DNA of 64,000 nucleotides, from the NCBI GenBank assembly GCA_037367405.1, contig JAZKJV010011606.1, positions 496,001-560,000 on the forward strand, written 5' to 3'. The notes beneath the pieces were generated by a model, which saw only the letters and a program-made list of their open reading frames with translations, was not told the origin of the DNA and searched no databases. The DNA is from Ottelia alismoides (Eukaryota; Streptophyta; Magnoliopsida; Alismatales; Hydrocharitaceae). A program made the translations under genes and the position numbers. Each line of letters begins with the position of its first letter. Position 1 is the first letter of the stretch. Of this stretch, positions 10,679-22,438 are shown piece by piece.

Positions 10679-12102
10679 GGACTTGTCGGCTATCATTATC
10701 TAGTGGTAGAGTCCTAGTACTTAAAGAGTGTCTTTATGTACCTGAAGTCAGGAGGAATTTGATATCTGTATCTAAATTAGTTAGAAGTGGATATTCATTC
10801 CTATTTTGTAATAAGTTAGTCATAAATCATTATGATAAATATATTGCAGATGGTATTTTGACTTCTGGAGGACTCTATGAATTGTGCATTAATGAGCATG
10901 TCATGAATGTTACAACCACTAATAAAAATCCTAAAAGATCCAGGAATAATAAAAATCATTCAAACATGATTTGGTATCAAAGGCTTGGTCATTTATCTGT
11001 TGAGAGGATCAATAGATTGATAAAGGATGGACCTTTGGATTTTCTACAGGTTCAATCTTTACCTACCTGCGAACATTGTATTCGAGGTAAAATGACTAGG
11101 ATGCCTTTCTGTAACAAGGTTACTAGATGCAAAGGTATTATTGACTTAATACATACTGATGTATGCGGTCCCTTCAGTACCGCGACTCGAAATGGGTATC
11201 GATATTATTTGACGTTTATTGATGACCATTCGCTATACGGGTTTGTCTTCCTATTACGTCATAGATCTGAAACCTTTGAAATGTTCAAAGAATTCAAGGC
11301 TTTGGTTGAGAACCAAACCGATAGGAAGATTAAACGGATTCGATCTGATCGAGGTGGCGAGTACCTCTCAGATGAATTCAAGGAATACCTTAAAGACAAT
11401 GGAATTGTTTCCAATCTCACTACTCCTGGAACTCCCCAACTTAATGGTGTTGCTGAAAGACGCAACAGGACCATCATGGATATGGTCCGCTCAATGATGA
11501 GTAAAGCACATTTACCACTTAATTTCTGGGGATATGATGTAGAGACTGCAATATATATCCTGAATAAGATTCCCAGCAAATCTGTACCTAAGACTCCTCA
11601 TGAGCTCTGGTATGGAACCAAACCTAGTGTTAATCACTTGAGGATTTGGGTATGCTTGGTTCATGCGAAGAACGTGGACGCAAGTAAGCTGGAATCTCGC
11701 ACTCGTGAGTGTTACTTCATTGGGTATGTTAGAGATGGTATTGGATACCAACTCTATGACCCTGAGATGCAAAAGGTTTTTGTCTCTAGAGATGCAAAAT
11801 TTCTGGAGGATGATTTCCTTAAAGGTCAAGACAAAAGTGAAGTAGAGGAACTCATAAAATACCCTGAGGATTCTGAGCTTCCTAGACCAGAAAATGAAGA
11901 AGTAAATAAAGATGAAGCACCCATACCTCTTCGAAGAATTTCGAGGGTGGTTGCACCACCTGAAAGGCATGGATTCCATGTGTCAAGTGAGACTGACAAT
12001 GATCCTACTTCATTTGATGAAGCACTCATGGATCATGACATGGATAGATGGATGCTGACAATGAAGTCAGAAATTGACTCCATGCGTAAGAATGATGTAT
12101 GA
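10679..12102 (+). pseudogene. pol: C1 integrase, nearly intact but frame-isolated
   Basis: An open frame of more than 447 codons. It holds the pre-integrase zinc domain (LGH near 10985, then CEHCIRGK near 11069) and the integrase core with catalytic residues in HTDVCGP (about 11155), RSDRGGEY (about 11341) and NGVAERRNR (about 11443). The C-terminal part runs through FIGYVRDGIGYQLYDP to the linker before RT. Integrase joins element cDNA to the genome. The frame is displaced from gag-protease upstream and from RT downstream, so no full polyprotein can be made, although the domain keeps its D, D and E residues. Confidence 0.9.
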
Positions 12103-12784
12103 CCCTAGAGGATCCACCTAAAGGGGTAAAACCATTGGGTGTAAATGGATCTTCAAGAGAAAAAGGGAATCTGATGGGGAAGTAGAGACTTTCAAGGCAT
12201 GGCTCGTATCCAAGGGTTACACACAGAGAGAAAGCATCGACTATGATGAGACTTTCTCTCCTGTGGCTATGCTTAAATCCATCATGACATTGCTAGATAT
12301 AACTGCATATCTTGACTACGACATCTGGCAGATGGACGTCAAGACGGCTTTCCTCAATGGATACCTCGAGGAGGACATCTACATGGAGCAGCCCTAGGGC
12401 TTCATGACTGAGGATGGCAAAGTACGCAAGCTAAAGAAATCCATCTATGGGCTCAAGCAAGCTTCTCGTAGTTGGAACATCAGATTTGACGAAACCATAA
12501 AGAGTTATGATTTTGTGCAGAATCCAGATGAACCTTGTGTATACTAGAAGCTTAGTGGGAGCACCGTTGTGTTCATCGTGCTTTATGTAGATGACATCCT
12601 TATCATTGGGAATGATACAGGGATGATGACCAGTGTGAAAATTTGGCTATCCCATACCTTTGAGATGAAAGATCTTGGAGAAGCCTCTTACATCTTAGGT
12701 CTGAAGTTGTTCAGAAATCGAGAAAAGAGGATATAGGGATTATCACAACATGGATACATTAAGAAGATTCTTGAACAATTCCGT
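12103..12784 (+). pseudogene. pol: C1 reverse transcriptase, broken
   Basis: After two closely spaced frame changes (about 12098 and 12125-12138) the RT frame resumes with FKRKRESDGEVETFK. It passes QMDVKTAFLNGYLEEDIYMEQP, SIYGLKQASRSWN and the catalytic YVDDILIIGND (Asp pair at 12590-12595). In-frame TAG codons lie at 12395-12397, 12545-12547 and 12734-12736. RT would copy the element RNA into DNA. The catalytic motif is intact, but the three stops prevent translation. Confidence 0.9.
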
Positions 12785-13567
12785 ATGGATAGTTCCAAGA
12801 AAGGATTCCTACCCTTAAGACATGGTATCCACCTGTCTAAAGGAATGGCTCCTCAAACTATCGAGGAAAAGAAGGCCATGGCTGGATGTCCTTATGCATC
12901 AACTGTAGGAAGCTTAATGTATGCCATGATGTGCATTAGGCCAGATATCTACCATGCAGTGGGAGTGGTAAGTCGTTACCAATCCTGCTATGGAGAACAA
13001 TACTGGAATGCAGTAAAGAACATATTCAAATATCCAAGACGGACGCAAGATTACATCTTGATCTACAGAGATGGTGATCTTCAAGTCTTAGGATATACAG
13101 ATTCTGACTTCCAATCAGATATTGACGATCGAAAGTCGATGTCAGGTTTTGTATTCCTGTTGAATGGTGGTGCTGTGAGCTGGAGAAGCAAGAAGCAGGA
13201 CACTACATCAGATTCAAAAACAGAAGCTGAATACATTGCCGCATCGGATGCTGCAAAGGAGGCGGTGTGGTTGCGCAAGTTCGTCCAAGAGCTTGGCGTA
13301 GTTTCCTCTGATACTCCCATCCCGCTACTCTGTGATAACACAGGAGCCATTGCCCAGGCGAAGGGACCCAGATGGCATCAGAAGAGCAAGCACGTAGAAA
13401 GGAAATACCACATCATTTGGGAGATTCAAAAGCGTGGTGACATCATCATCACCAAGGTGGCCTCTACCGACAACGTTGCTGATCCTCTTACCAAACCTCT
13501 GACACAGAAGGTTTTCGACCAGCATGTAATTAGTATGGGTTTAAGGATTGTTCCTGAATGGTTCTGA
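12785..13567 (+). pseudogene. pol: C1 RNase H domain, open but detached
   Basis: A 260-codon open frame in the same phase as RT. It carries the Copia signatures CPYASTVGSLMYAMMCIRPD, GYTDSDFQSD, SKTEAEYIA and LLCDNTGAIA, then VASTDNVADPLTKPL, which typically precedes the end of Copia pol. RNase H removes RNA from RNA-DNA hybrids. The stop is at 13565-13567, 15 bp before the 3' LTR. The TAG at 12734 separates it from RT. Confidence 0.9.
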
Positions 13568-13582
13568 GGGTTAGTGGGTGAT
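13564..13582 (+). other. C1 polypurine tract region
   Basis: A weakly purine-rich tract with GAGGG, TTAG and GTGGGTGAT lies directly before the 3' LTR and overlaps the pol stop codon. The tract is imperfect for a plus-strand primer. Confidence 0.6.
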
Positions 13583-16107
13583 TGTTACCAATGTGAGCCC
13601 GAGGCGAACCATTCATGCAATAAATGTTATCGTAATAAATGATTTATCAATAAAAGTAATTGATTATGTTTCACTCCCTTTCTGAAATTGATTGAATGAA
13701 TGCACTATAAGGTCCCTCTGTACAATATGGGATATGCACCACGACCGACTTGATAATCATACAGTTGTTGATTCATTAATCATAGAGGCGGATGCTTGGA
13801 TGAATATCTAAGGAGTTAGATAGAGGACTCATCAAGAATCATCAATGATTGACAAGTAGTGATCTCCAGCCTGAGAAGGAGATGACAATCTTTTCTTATT
13901 AGGCCGATATCTGATCGACCTCTTGATGTAGGTCCTCTGCATGGGAATAGTGATTCGGAGGTATTAGATTAGTTGAGTCAATAGGTTGACTTAACGAGAT
14001 CGAGATAACCAAAGACCTATGTTGAATACTGTCACAACATAGGCACACATCCACTTACCAGAGATAGATGTGTTGCTATATGTCTGAGTATGTGCATTTG
14101 GCAGACCAATAGGTTGATGACCTAACCAAGGTCTATACACCGGCGAGCTGGTGTACATGTAAGGGCATATGAGTAATACGATCTCTCAAAGGGATCATAC
14201 ATGTTCACCTATGAACCGGGAGACATGAGCTCACTCATGAGGTATTGGGACTGATCAAATTCCATGCATGGTCGTCATGCTTTAGAAGCATGACATGAGT
14301 TTGAAGGTAAGATATATGCTTTGTGAAAGCATATGATCTGTAAATAATCTCAAGAACCAAGATTGAGAAACTTAGTGATCAGACCATGAAGATGACAGTG
14401 TAAAAGTGATCTATATCTTAAGGATGATCACGAGTCTTCCAGTATGCATGATGTACATGTATTGGGAATACCTGAGAGTGATTTGATTATAAACGATTGT
14501 ATAACCATGATGCTTCCATTCCGAGGGAGTGATGAAACAGGTCTGGATTTTAGTGACTCCTCTCATTAGAGAAGTGACCTAATCTTAGTCCATATGCTGG
14601 ACATTAATCTGAATGAGATTCGGATGCAATGAGAAGATTAGGTTTACGGTCTTGATTTAATCAAGCATCTATGAGAGGTTCATGGGATTTGGATTTGAGA
14701 TGTGATCTCAATATCCAAGTCACTATACGTGGAACAATACAATCGCCATGTCCTTATCTCCAAGTATCTGAGGAGAAATAGCATTGTTCTTGAATGGTTC
14801 AAGAATAATTCCATAAGATCTAAGCATTGAGAAATTGATAATTAAATATGATTTAATTATCATGATGTATGAGGAATTATCCAATAAAATTAAATGTGAT
14901 TTAATTATCATGGATAAGAATAATGTGGATAGATATATCTAATTATTCATAATATACTATAAATGTGATTTATAATGTATTAGAGAGAGAGCTAATTATA
15001 ATTTATATTTGTTAATTAATTATTAATATGTATTGGATACACATTGTTTAATTAATTGAAAATGTAAATTATATTTTATTTTGGGTTGTGAATGTGATTC
15101 ACAATTTTCCAATGTCAAGATTGCAATATTCCCAAAATTAATTATGAATTATTTTGGTGAATAAATCCCAACAAAAGTTGTTGGAAATAAATAATGGAGA
15201 AATTCAAGGAGACATGCAATCTCATGGAAATCCATGAGATTACCCCACTTGGAAGGTGGTGGGCGGCACCCAATTCCTATATGGAATGTGTGGTCGTCCC
15301 CCTTGATTGTACATGGAGATGTAATCTCCATGTATATTCTCTCCTTATTTGTTGGTGTAATTTAGGATTGATTTATATTTGATTTTATCAAATACATTTT
15401 AATCTAAATTAAATCACAAGTTGTTGACTTTTACCAACAACAATCTTGACCATTGGATTGACATAAATCAATCTCATCCATTGATTTTATATGTCCCATG
15501 GATTGAGATCCATGGATCCCAAAACCCTATAAATAGAGAGGCATGCCTTGCTCTCTTGTACATGCTATTGGTAGCACATCTCTCTCTCTCTCTCTTTTCT
15601 CCTCACACGCCAATCCTCTCCCTCTCTCTCTTGGTGGCCGACCACCATAACCCTACGGGAGGATCTCGTCGTCGCCTACGCCACCGCACCGTCGCTTCGA
15701 CGCTCTGCGGTATTCTGTCTTCTTGAAGTACTACGCTCACGAAGGAGACGTTCGATCTAGTACGACGAGATCAAGAGATCACCGTGCTTGGATCAACTTG
15801 TTGGATTGCGAGGACAACGTGATTCATCTCCGCGCTCGCAAGCCACTTCTCCGACGATCGGACTTGAGACAAGAGGTCTCTTTTCGTAGAGACTCGATCA
15901 ACCACGCTTCAAGATGTATTGCATTATACTTGTTGTGGTTATAGATGAAATGATCCGAGAATCGTTCTTGGATCATGTGGTTTCATCACAAGAAAATTTT
16001 TAAATTCCGATGCACCGAACAACTAGTACGACTAGTCTTTCTTCGTCGAATTCAATACGACGCTCACGCTTCCGTGATGCGCTTAAGGATTTTTTCCATA
16101 TCCTTCA
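13583..16107 (+). repeat. C1 3' LTR
   Basis: Starts TGTTACCAATGTGAGCC and ends ATATCCTTCA; it is the direct repeat of 5407-7922 with scattered substitutions and small indels. A TC microsatellite near 15580 is longer than in the 5' copy. Confidence 0.95.
15528..15535 (+). promoter_or_regulatory. TATA box of the C1 3' LTR
   Basis: TATAAATA in the same context as at 7349-7356. From this copy, transcription would read out into the G0 leader, antisense to G0. Confidence 0.7.
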
Positions 16108-16112
16108 AATAC
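16108..16112. repeat. Target-site duplication of C1, right copy (AATAC)
   Basis: AATAC directly follows the CA end of the 3' LTR and matches 5402-5406. Confidence 0.93.
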
Positions 16113-17229
16113 TTTGTGAACCCAAGCGATAAACAAGGCAGTATCCGAGCTAGGTTTTGGGCTCTGATTCCTAGGGTCTTGCCTCAATCAGTCTGGAAGG
16201 TGTTTGAAGACAATGTAGGCTTTAGGAACCCAACATAATCTAGTCCATTAGTTTATTTTATTAAGGTCAAAGTTTTATGAACAATCCCTTTTTTATTTTA
16301 TGATTAACTTTTTTTGGATACTTTTCAAGCAAAGACCTAACATTTTTTTTCTGATTTCCTTTTATTTCTATGTCCAAGAAAATAGAGGAAGCAAGATGGA
16401 AAAGCCGATGCATGAGAATCATGAATGTGAATGCTAGAGATAAGAATGTGTACCTTACGCCAGCACTCCACATGCAAGTGATCCACACATAAAATTAAAC
16501 TCATGCAAGTGATCCATGCATAAAATTAAACTAACGTGTATGATGAATTTTATGAAATCACCCTAGAACTTGAGTTTCTATTATTGTGAAGAACATTTTT
16601 ATTTGATAACTAAGTCCAAGTGTAGATAAGTTTATAAGCACATGCAATATGTTATGTCTTTGGACCTAATTACAATGCAATTAACTAAATTCTAAGGTCT
16701 CAACCATCTAAGATGCAAATAGATAATAAATGCGGAAAAGTCAAACTGTGGAAAACAAAATAAAAGGGGGAAAATAAGGAGAATAAAAAGGTAGAATGCG
16801 ATGAAATCACGAAAAAATCTGGTCTGGTTCCCAAGTGAAAATACACTAGGTAAAATAGAACTGTAAAGTTCTGAGAGACCCGAGAGTCTGATTATTATAA
16901 ATTAGTAATTTAGTCTCTCTCTCTCACCAAATTAAAATTGCAACCCAAGCTAATCAAAAATATGGAAATAAAAGATGCTGCTCTTTACAGTTCTTGGTTC
17001 TCTTTGCGTCTCTCTCTCTCTCTTGTCGGCTCGATTTGAAGAAGCCAACCTCTGTCTCGCACGAGGTGCCTTGGATCTCCTAAGAGATCCTCCCTCGCTC
17101 GTCAGGCCCTCATAGTAAAGTAAAACACAAAGAATGGTTAGAATGGTTATACAAAATAAATCACAAAGAAATAAAAAGCATATAATGAAAGAAAAATAAG
17201 CAAGCTCGATATCTACCAAATTATTGCTT
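16113..17229 (-). other. G0 leader, PBS-proximal part
   Basis: Non-coding. It shares ordered phrases with the G2 leader (about 48170-48370): AAAAGCCGATGCA, GTACCTT, CCAGCACTC, ACATGCAAG and GATCCAC. A TC-rich stretch near 17010 precedes a block that parallels the CTCGGGCCCTCGCAAGAG area of G2. This homology shows that the sequence right of C1 belongs to the same Gypsy element as the sequence left of it. Confidence 0.75.
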
Positions 17230-17246
17230 CCCCGACAATGATACCA
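17230..17246 (-). other. G0 primer binding site, tRNA-Asp type, degraded
   Basis: On the minus strand this reads TGGTATCATTGTCGGGG, a mutated form of the Athila-type TGGCGCCGTTGCCGGGG present in G2 (49259-49275). It lies two bases from the LTR edge at 17249. Confidence 0.8.
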
Positions 17247-17248
17247 TT

Positions 17249-20200
17249 TGTTTATTCAGAAGCTAGCCTATTATCTATGAGCTAGACAAGTAATCGATGT
17301 GTTGACCAGACACTAAATCCAACAACAATCGACCCACAATATAAATGAATCAATCAAAGTGTGTGAGTTAAAATTTATTAATAGCTTTTCAATAATGTGT
17401 ATCAATATAAGCAGAGAAGAGTGTCGAACACAGGTACATGGGTAAAAACTTTTACAAATTATTGCTAACTAATAATAATTTTGTGCTTTTTTATCTTTTC
17501 TTGTTTTATGGTTTTGTTTTTAATTGTTTTTGTGAGTTTTAAATTATATTCAAATTTTTTATGCTTTTTTAGGTTTTGTATTTTTTATATGTTTTAATTT
17601 TTAATTTTATATTTTGTTCTTAATTTTTCAAAATTTTCACTTCTTTTTAATTTTAAAATATGGTAACTAATAACAAAGATAATATATATACTATATAGAT
17701 AATATGTAGATAATACCAAATATAATAGCTTTTTGGATTTTCGAATAAGTCAAATAAAGTCAAAAAGTATTTTTGGGGGTTTAATATGTTTATCTATTTT
17801 TGGTAATTTTAAGGGCATTTTTCTTAATTTGTATGTTTTTTTAAGTTAAAAATACTCAAAACAATTAATATATTAAATACTAGGGTTTTAAAAATATCCA
17901 TAAGTTCAAATTAACCCTAAACTATTTTAATATATAATATATATTCTAAAGAAAAATCAAACTAGAAAGATATATTTTTGGATTTTTTATAGAATTTTTG
18001 CTAAATTATAAGATATTTTTAGGGTTTTTAAGTTTTAGCTTTTATATTTTGTATTTACTAGTGTTTTTTGGATATGTGGTAAAATATAATATAAACTCTA
18101 TAATATATTTTTTTAGATTTTGGAGATATATTTGATTTTTTATGGATTTTTAATTACTAAACGTGGAAAATAGTCTTATTTTTCATTTTTTAATAAATAG
18201 GACAATGTAATAAAATACCAAATAAAAATTGTGTGAAAAATCAAGCTTCCATGCAACTATGCTAATTTTCCTATAATTTATGGCATAAAAGAAACATTTA
18301 ATACAAATAAAATACACAAAATAACATTACGCAGCAGAACATGGGCCAATTTGCATTTTTTAGAAACTAATCATGCATTTAATAACATGTCTCCAAAGTA
18401 TAGGGTATAATCTGCAAAATACCCATGCATCTCACGTGGAGAACCACGTGAGGTGACATGGTGAAGGGCCTAATGCAAATACTAGAGACTTTAGGGTCCC
18501 AGTTTCAAAATAACCTCAATATTTTCTCAGCTGCAAAATAACCTAAATATTTTACACATTACACAATATTTACATAACTATATTTAAAGTAAAAAGGTGG
18601 AGGGGCTTGGGTGCCATTTACTATCCACGTGCACAGATCCAATGGTCAATGTGAGCCCACTTATGCACGTGGACAGCTAAGATGCGAGACCGCTTGCCTG
18701 ATTTGGATGCCCCAGATTAGATATGGGCCAAGGGCTGCATCTCTAGAGGTCCCTAGGAGAACATGGATGAATAATGCCCAGGCTGAGCTTCGATCGACGG
18801 TATCTCCTCCGGCCGAGCTCCTCCCGAGCAGTCGATGATCTTTAAAGGTTACTGGGAAAGTCCTGTGTCTACAAGTGGGGTCCAAATTATCCTGGCCTCA
18901 CTAGAAGATGCATGGGAGTGCATTCTTTCTCGAGCCACATGGAGCTCAAAATTCAAATCGAATCACCCCCAGATGGGGTGATATGTAGCTCGTACATGCC
19001 CAAAAGGAACTAGGGATCATGGGCGAAGCTCCTGGACCCAATTATTATGCAAAAGAGGGGAATGAAGGTGGTAGAGAGTCTCTGACGAAGGGTGGAGGGA
19101 GCAGGCTAAGGACCCAATCTGAGCTCGATCGGGGTGATCTGATGATGTGATTATATGGAGAACGCGATAAGGAAGGTGATGGGGTGATTGATGTGTCGAG
19201 AACAAGGTGTTGGGAACAGAGGCCAAAGCCCAGAGCTCTGGTGAACCTAATTTCTTGGATTTTAATGTGAAACAAGATGAAATAGAATGAATTAAAAGTC
19301 CTTACTACACTAAGGATTAAACTACGAAAGCTAATCAACCTAAACTAACAACTCATACCTGGTATGAGACTTGGGAGCATATGACCTGATGGAGGAGCTC
19401 CGTCGGTGGGTCTAGATCACAACACTCAGCCTCCTCCTCCCCGCCTCGAGTCTAAAGAGCTCACCTTCTATCACTAGGGAGCCTCTATCTAAGGGATCAA
19501 GAGGTTATGGTGGTGAAGAATTGGATCCAACTTAGGCTGGAGGATGAGGATGAATATTTATACAAGAGAGAAGGGTTGACTTCGATCTTGGATAGCTCGC
19601 AGATTGTTGGCGATAGGTGGAGGCTAATGTTCAGGAGTGGTAGAGCATGATCTGACGAAGGTTTTTTCGTTAAGGAATAAATATGATCAGGGTGATGGAG
19701 GAAGCGTAACAACTGGGCAAAGAGAGGGGTCAAAGCAAGTCTGACATGTATAGGGTGGTGCCTCGTGAAGCTGTGATGTTGACCGGAGGTCAACATTCCT
19801 CGCATCCTGATTGGTCCCTGTAGGACCACTTTAGGACAAAAGAAAATTCAAAAATGAAATATAATTAAGAATAAAATAGTAAAAATCACAATGATTTTAT
19901 TTAAAAAACTCAAAACATAAAAAATGTTTCTTATTTTCTAAACTATTTTTATTTATTTTTACAACCTTATTTAATATAGTCTATTATTATATACCATTAT
20001 TTATAGGTATATGTACATGTATTATTATATATTTATATTTTATTTTGTTATTTATACACATAGCATCATCTTTACGTAATTTATTTATTTACAACATTAT
20101 TTAACATATATTTACTTATATTTATGGTATTTTTGATTTATATGTATAAATAATTAGGTTTATTTACAACATTGATACATTATACATGTGTATTAAGCTT

Positions 20201-21002
20201 TATTAATTATTTGTGATGTTTTTAAATTCTTTTAATTTATATTTGTACTATTAGTAGATGTTATATCATATGTACAATGAATAGAGGTTATATCATATGC
20301 ACAATGGTTTAAACATATAAAGAGAATTAAAATATATAGAATATAATATATTGGCTTTATATACAGATGCACGACTACCCAGATACCCCAATTAGCTAAC
20401 TTTTTCATCTTATCTCCAAATCCAATAAAACCACCTTCATTTTATAGATAATTGAATTTTAAATACAATAGAGTGAGTTTGGTTCATTTTGAGTTCATAG
20501 GAGAAGTTATTGATCAATGAAGTTCTATTTGTGGCTCAACTGAGTGTACCATGTGACTTGTGCATGATTTATTTTGATCAATATTTTTATTATTTTATAC
20601 ACATTAATATTTACAAGTTTTGTATTGAGTACTGTATTGTTTGAAGTCTGTATAATGATAACTAAAATAGTAGAGGTTTGGTCTATTTACAGAATATATT
20701 GCGTTTAGATAAATTAGGGTTTCATGTACATTGTTTTACCTTATGCCCCCCTACTTTATTCCAGCTCGACCTAGTCAATATTTGATTTGATCTCGGGGTT
20801 TAGGGTCAGTCGATATCATGGACACTTACTTTATTTTTTATTTCTTTACTTTTTTATTTAGGGTTTAAATACAAGTATTTATGTAGTATTTGTGGAGTAT
20901 TGTTAGTTGTTAATTTATAAAAGTTAGTGGTATTTATATGCATTTAGCTGGGTATTTAAAGCCTAAATGAATGAATAAAGGTGAGTGAATGGCTATTGAT
21001 CA
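17249..21002 (-). repeat. G0 5' LTR
   Basis: On the minus strand it begins TGATCAATAGCC at 21002 and ends AATAAACA at 17249, giving 3754 bp. This is close to the LTR lengths of G1 and G2. Ordered similarity to G1 includes CCTTTATTC, an AAATGCATATAAATACC block, an AAACCCCGAGAT block (about 20800), GGAATAAAGTAGGGGGG (about 20755), the regulatory module at 19779-19828, and CACGTG pairs near 18440. Only one LTR of G0 is visible in the window. Confidence 0.8.
19779..19828 (-). promoter_or_regulatory. Palindrome plus paired W-box in the G0 LTR
   Basis: TTGACC-GGA-GGTCAA (19779-19793) is a perfect inverted pair of W-box-like sites, which WRKY transcription factors usually bind. Eighteen bases further upstream in element orientation lies TTGGTCCCTGTAGGACCA (19811-19828), a decayed version of the perfect G1 palindrome at 29991-30008. 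Binding is inferred from the motif. Confidence 0.55.
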
Positions 21003-21240
21003 CCTTGCAAAGTTTGTGTTCGACCAACTCAAACTCATACTGCTCAAGAAGATCGGAGTGATCGTTCAATTGCCTCATCAATCCACTAAAAGACCAATAG
21101 GAATTGTTTCTATTATCATGAACTTCCAATATGTCAAACATAAAGTTGACTTTATTATCCTAGATATTGAGCATTGAGGAAAGATAACTGAGTCTCCGAT
21201 CATTTTGGAGAATATACTTAACCTTTGCTAATGATACTCA
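21003..21240 (+). pseudogene. pol: G4 protease fragment, cut at its 5' side by G0
   Basis: Plus-strand translation gives FVFDQLKLILLKK, then LPHQSTKRPIGIV, then VDFIILDIEH and ITESPIIL. This is the C-terminal half of an Athila-type retropepsin; compare QFADRSVKRPKG, VDFVVLDME and ADTPIILSRPF in G2. The catalytic DSG is missing because homology begins exactly where the G0 LTR ends. It breaks off after the final strand. Confidence 0.65.
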
Positions 21241-22406
21241 AGAGATAATATTTTCAAACCTTGACCAAAATGATCAAATTCTCGAGGACACACCTCGCCC
21301 TGGGATAATCAAACAAGCTACAGGAAGATGTGACTAAGAGGAGGCAACTAAATCAAACCCTTCCACTTCACATGATTATACATCTTACAAGGAACCACCG
21401 ACTCAAACATAACCCTAGGAAATACACATAAGAAGCCGACTGTCGAATCGACCAAACTGCCATCACTAAGAAATCTTCATGGTATAAAGGAAAATATATG
21501 AATACAAATCGAAATTGTCCATATCCCCTTATGGAGATCTCATTTATCTTCAACGATACTAAGGTAACTCTAGCCATAGTTTGTCCCCCACCACTCATGA
21601 TGCCACTGAAGTGAAAGATCCTAACTTACATACATCCATTTTACATGATCCATCCAATCATTTATATCTTCCTTGATCATCATTGTAATCCAACACTTGA
21701 GCCTACAAAGTCCAAGCCGACATAGAACACTAGCACGTACCCGAGACATGTACGTACTTTGGAGGAGATGCTCAATAAACAACCCAATTCATCTGACAAG
21801 GAGCAATGTGAACCCCACATCTATACCTCGACCAAACCAAAGGAAATGGCCAGTACCTCAAAGACTAATTTCAAAGGGTCCACCTCCCAAAGTTGGTTAT
21901 CTGGTGATAAGAAGAAGTGTCCTAATTCTTTGAGGTGCTCCCCTGAGAAACTCAAGGTGCACCGTGACCCTCATCTTCACCTTACTCCAGGTTCTAGTAA
22001 ACCGGCTAAGTATATAACTATAAGCATGGATCATTATGAGGATTTATCTCCATGTTTCGATAGACTGGTTGGAGTAATTAGATATGACCAATCAAATACC
22101 TCTTCGCTAGAGTATTCGTCATTCGAGGAAGAGTAGGGTATCCATGTGAGCGAGAACAATTTGAGTGAGAAACTGAAGAATAAAACTAGTTGGAGAACCT
22201 TCACCTAACACTGCTACTCTTTTGAGGATGACTTTGATGATTGTTGGGAATCTTCTTCTCTTCTTCACATTATTCATTTAATCCCAATGTCAATACCCAC
22301 CTTGTACATTCCCTCTTGTCTCACTCCCACAAGAAGGTTTGTCGAAAACCTCATTGATCCTCCATACATTCTTCCCCGATCCCATCGGCATCCTTATACT
22401 CCTTTT
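21241..22406 (+). other. G4 internal region without recognisable pol domains
   Basis: An FIFNDTKVTLAI-like stretch near 21545 could be the region after the protease. A 125-codon open frame at 21759-22136 (starting MEEMLNKQPNSSDKE) is hydrophilic and rich in Ser, Lys and Glu, with no membrane segment or domain I recognise. RT, RNase H and integrase are absent, so G4 lost most of pol. Confidence 0.5.
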
Positions 22407-22438
22407 ACACTTAGATAAAATACTAAGTATAGGGGGGA
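22407..22438 (+). other. Purine-tract stem-loop in G4
   Basis: ACACTTAG (22407-22414) pairs with CTAAGTAT (22423-22430) apart from one mismatch, and six G follow. The 3' arm plus tail reads TAAGTATAGGGGGG, the same motif as in the G1 and G2 hairpins. A TGATGCCC that looks like an LTR start follows, but the next 1.4 kb matches the G1 3' untranslated region. Confidence 0.7.

Larger units (their letters stand above)
5407..16107 (+). mobile_element. C1: complete-length Ty1/Copia retrotransposon, coding capacity lost
   Basis: Two direct LTRs of 2516 and 2525 bp start TGTTA and end TTCA, and a perfect 5-bp AATAC duplication flanks the element. The order is LTR, PBS, 1.7-kb leader, gag, protease, integrase, RT, RNase H, purine-rich tract, LTR. 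Integrase before RT defines Copia. The LTRs differ at a few percent of bases by eye (4 changes in the first 86 bp). Two stops in gag, frameshifts on both sides of integrase and three TAG codons in RT/RNase H make it non-autonomous. The lineage within Copia would need an RT tree. Confidence 0.95.
950..21002 (-). mobile_element. G0: old minus-strand Athila-like Gypsy element, split by C1
   Basis: Reading right to left: LTR (17249-21002), tRNA-Asp-type PBS (17230-17246), leader (17229-16113 and 5401-4424), gag (4423 to about 2281), protease (about 2280-1480), then a short RT/RNase H scrap (about 1250-950). C1 interrupts the leader at 5402/16112. Integrase and the 3' LTR are not seen; homology stops near 950, next to an LTR end in the opposite orientation. 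Most of RT is also missing, because the protease and RT-end fragments lie only about 250 bp apart. Many stops and frameshifts mark this as one of the oldest elements here. Confidence 0.8.
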
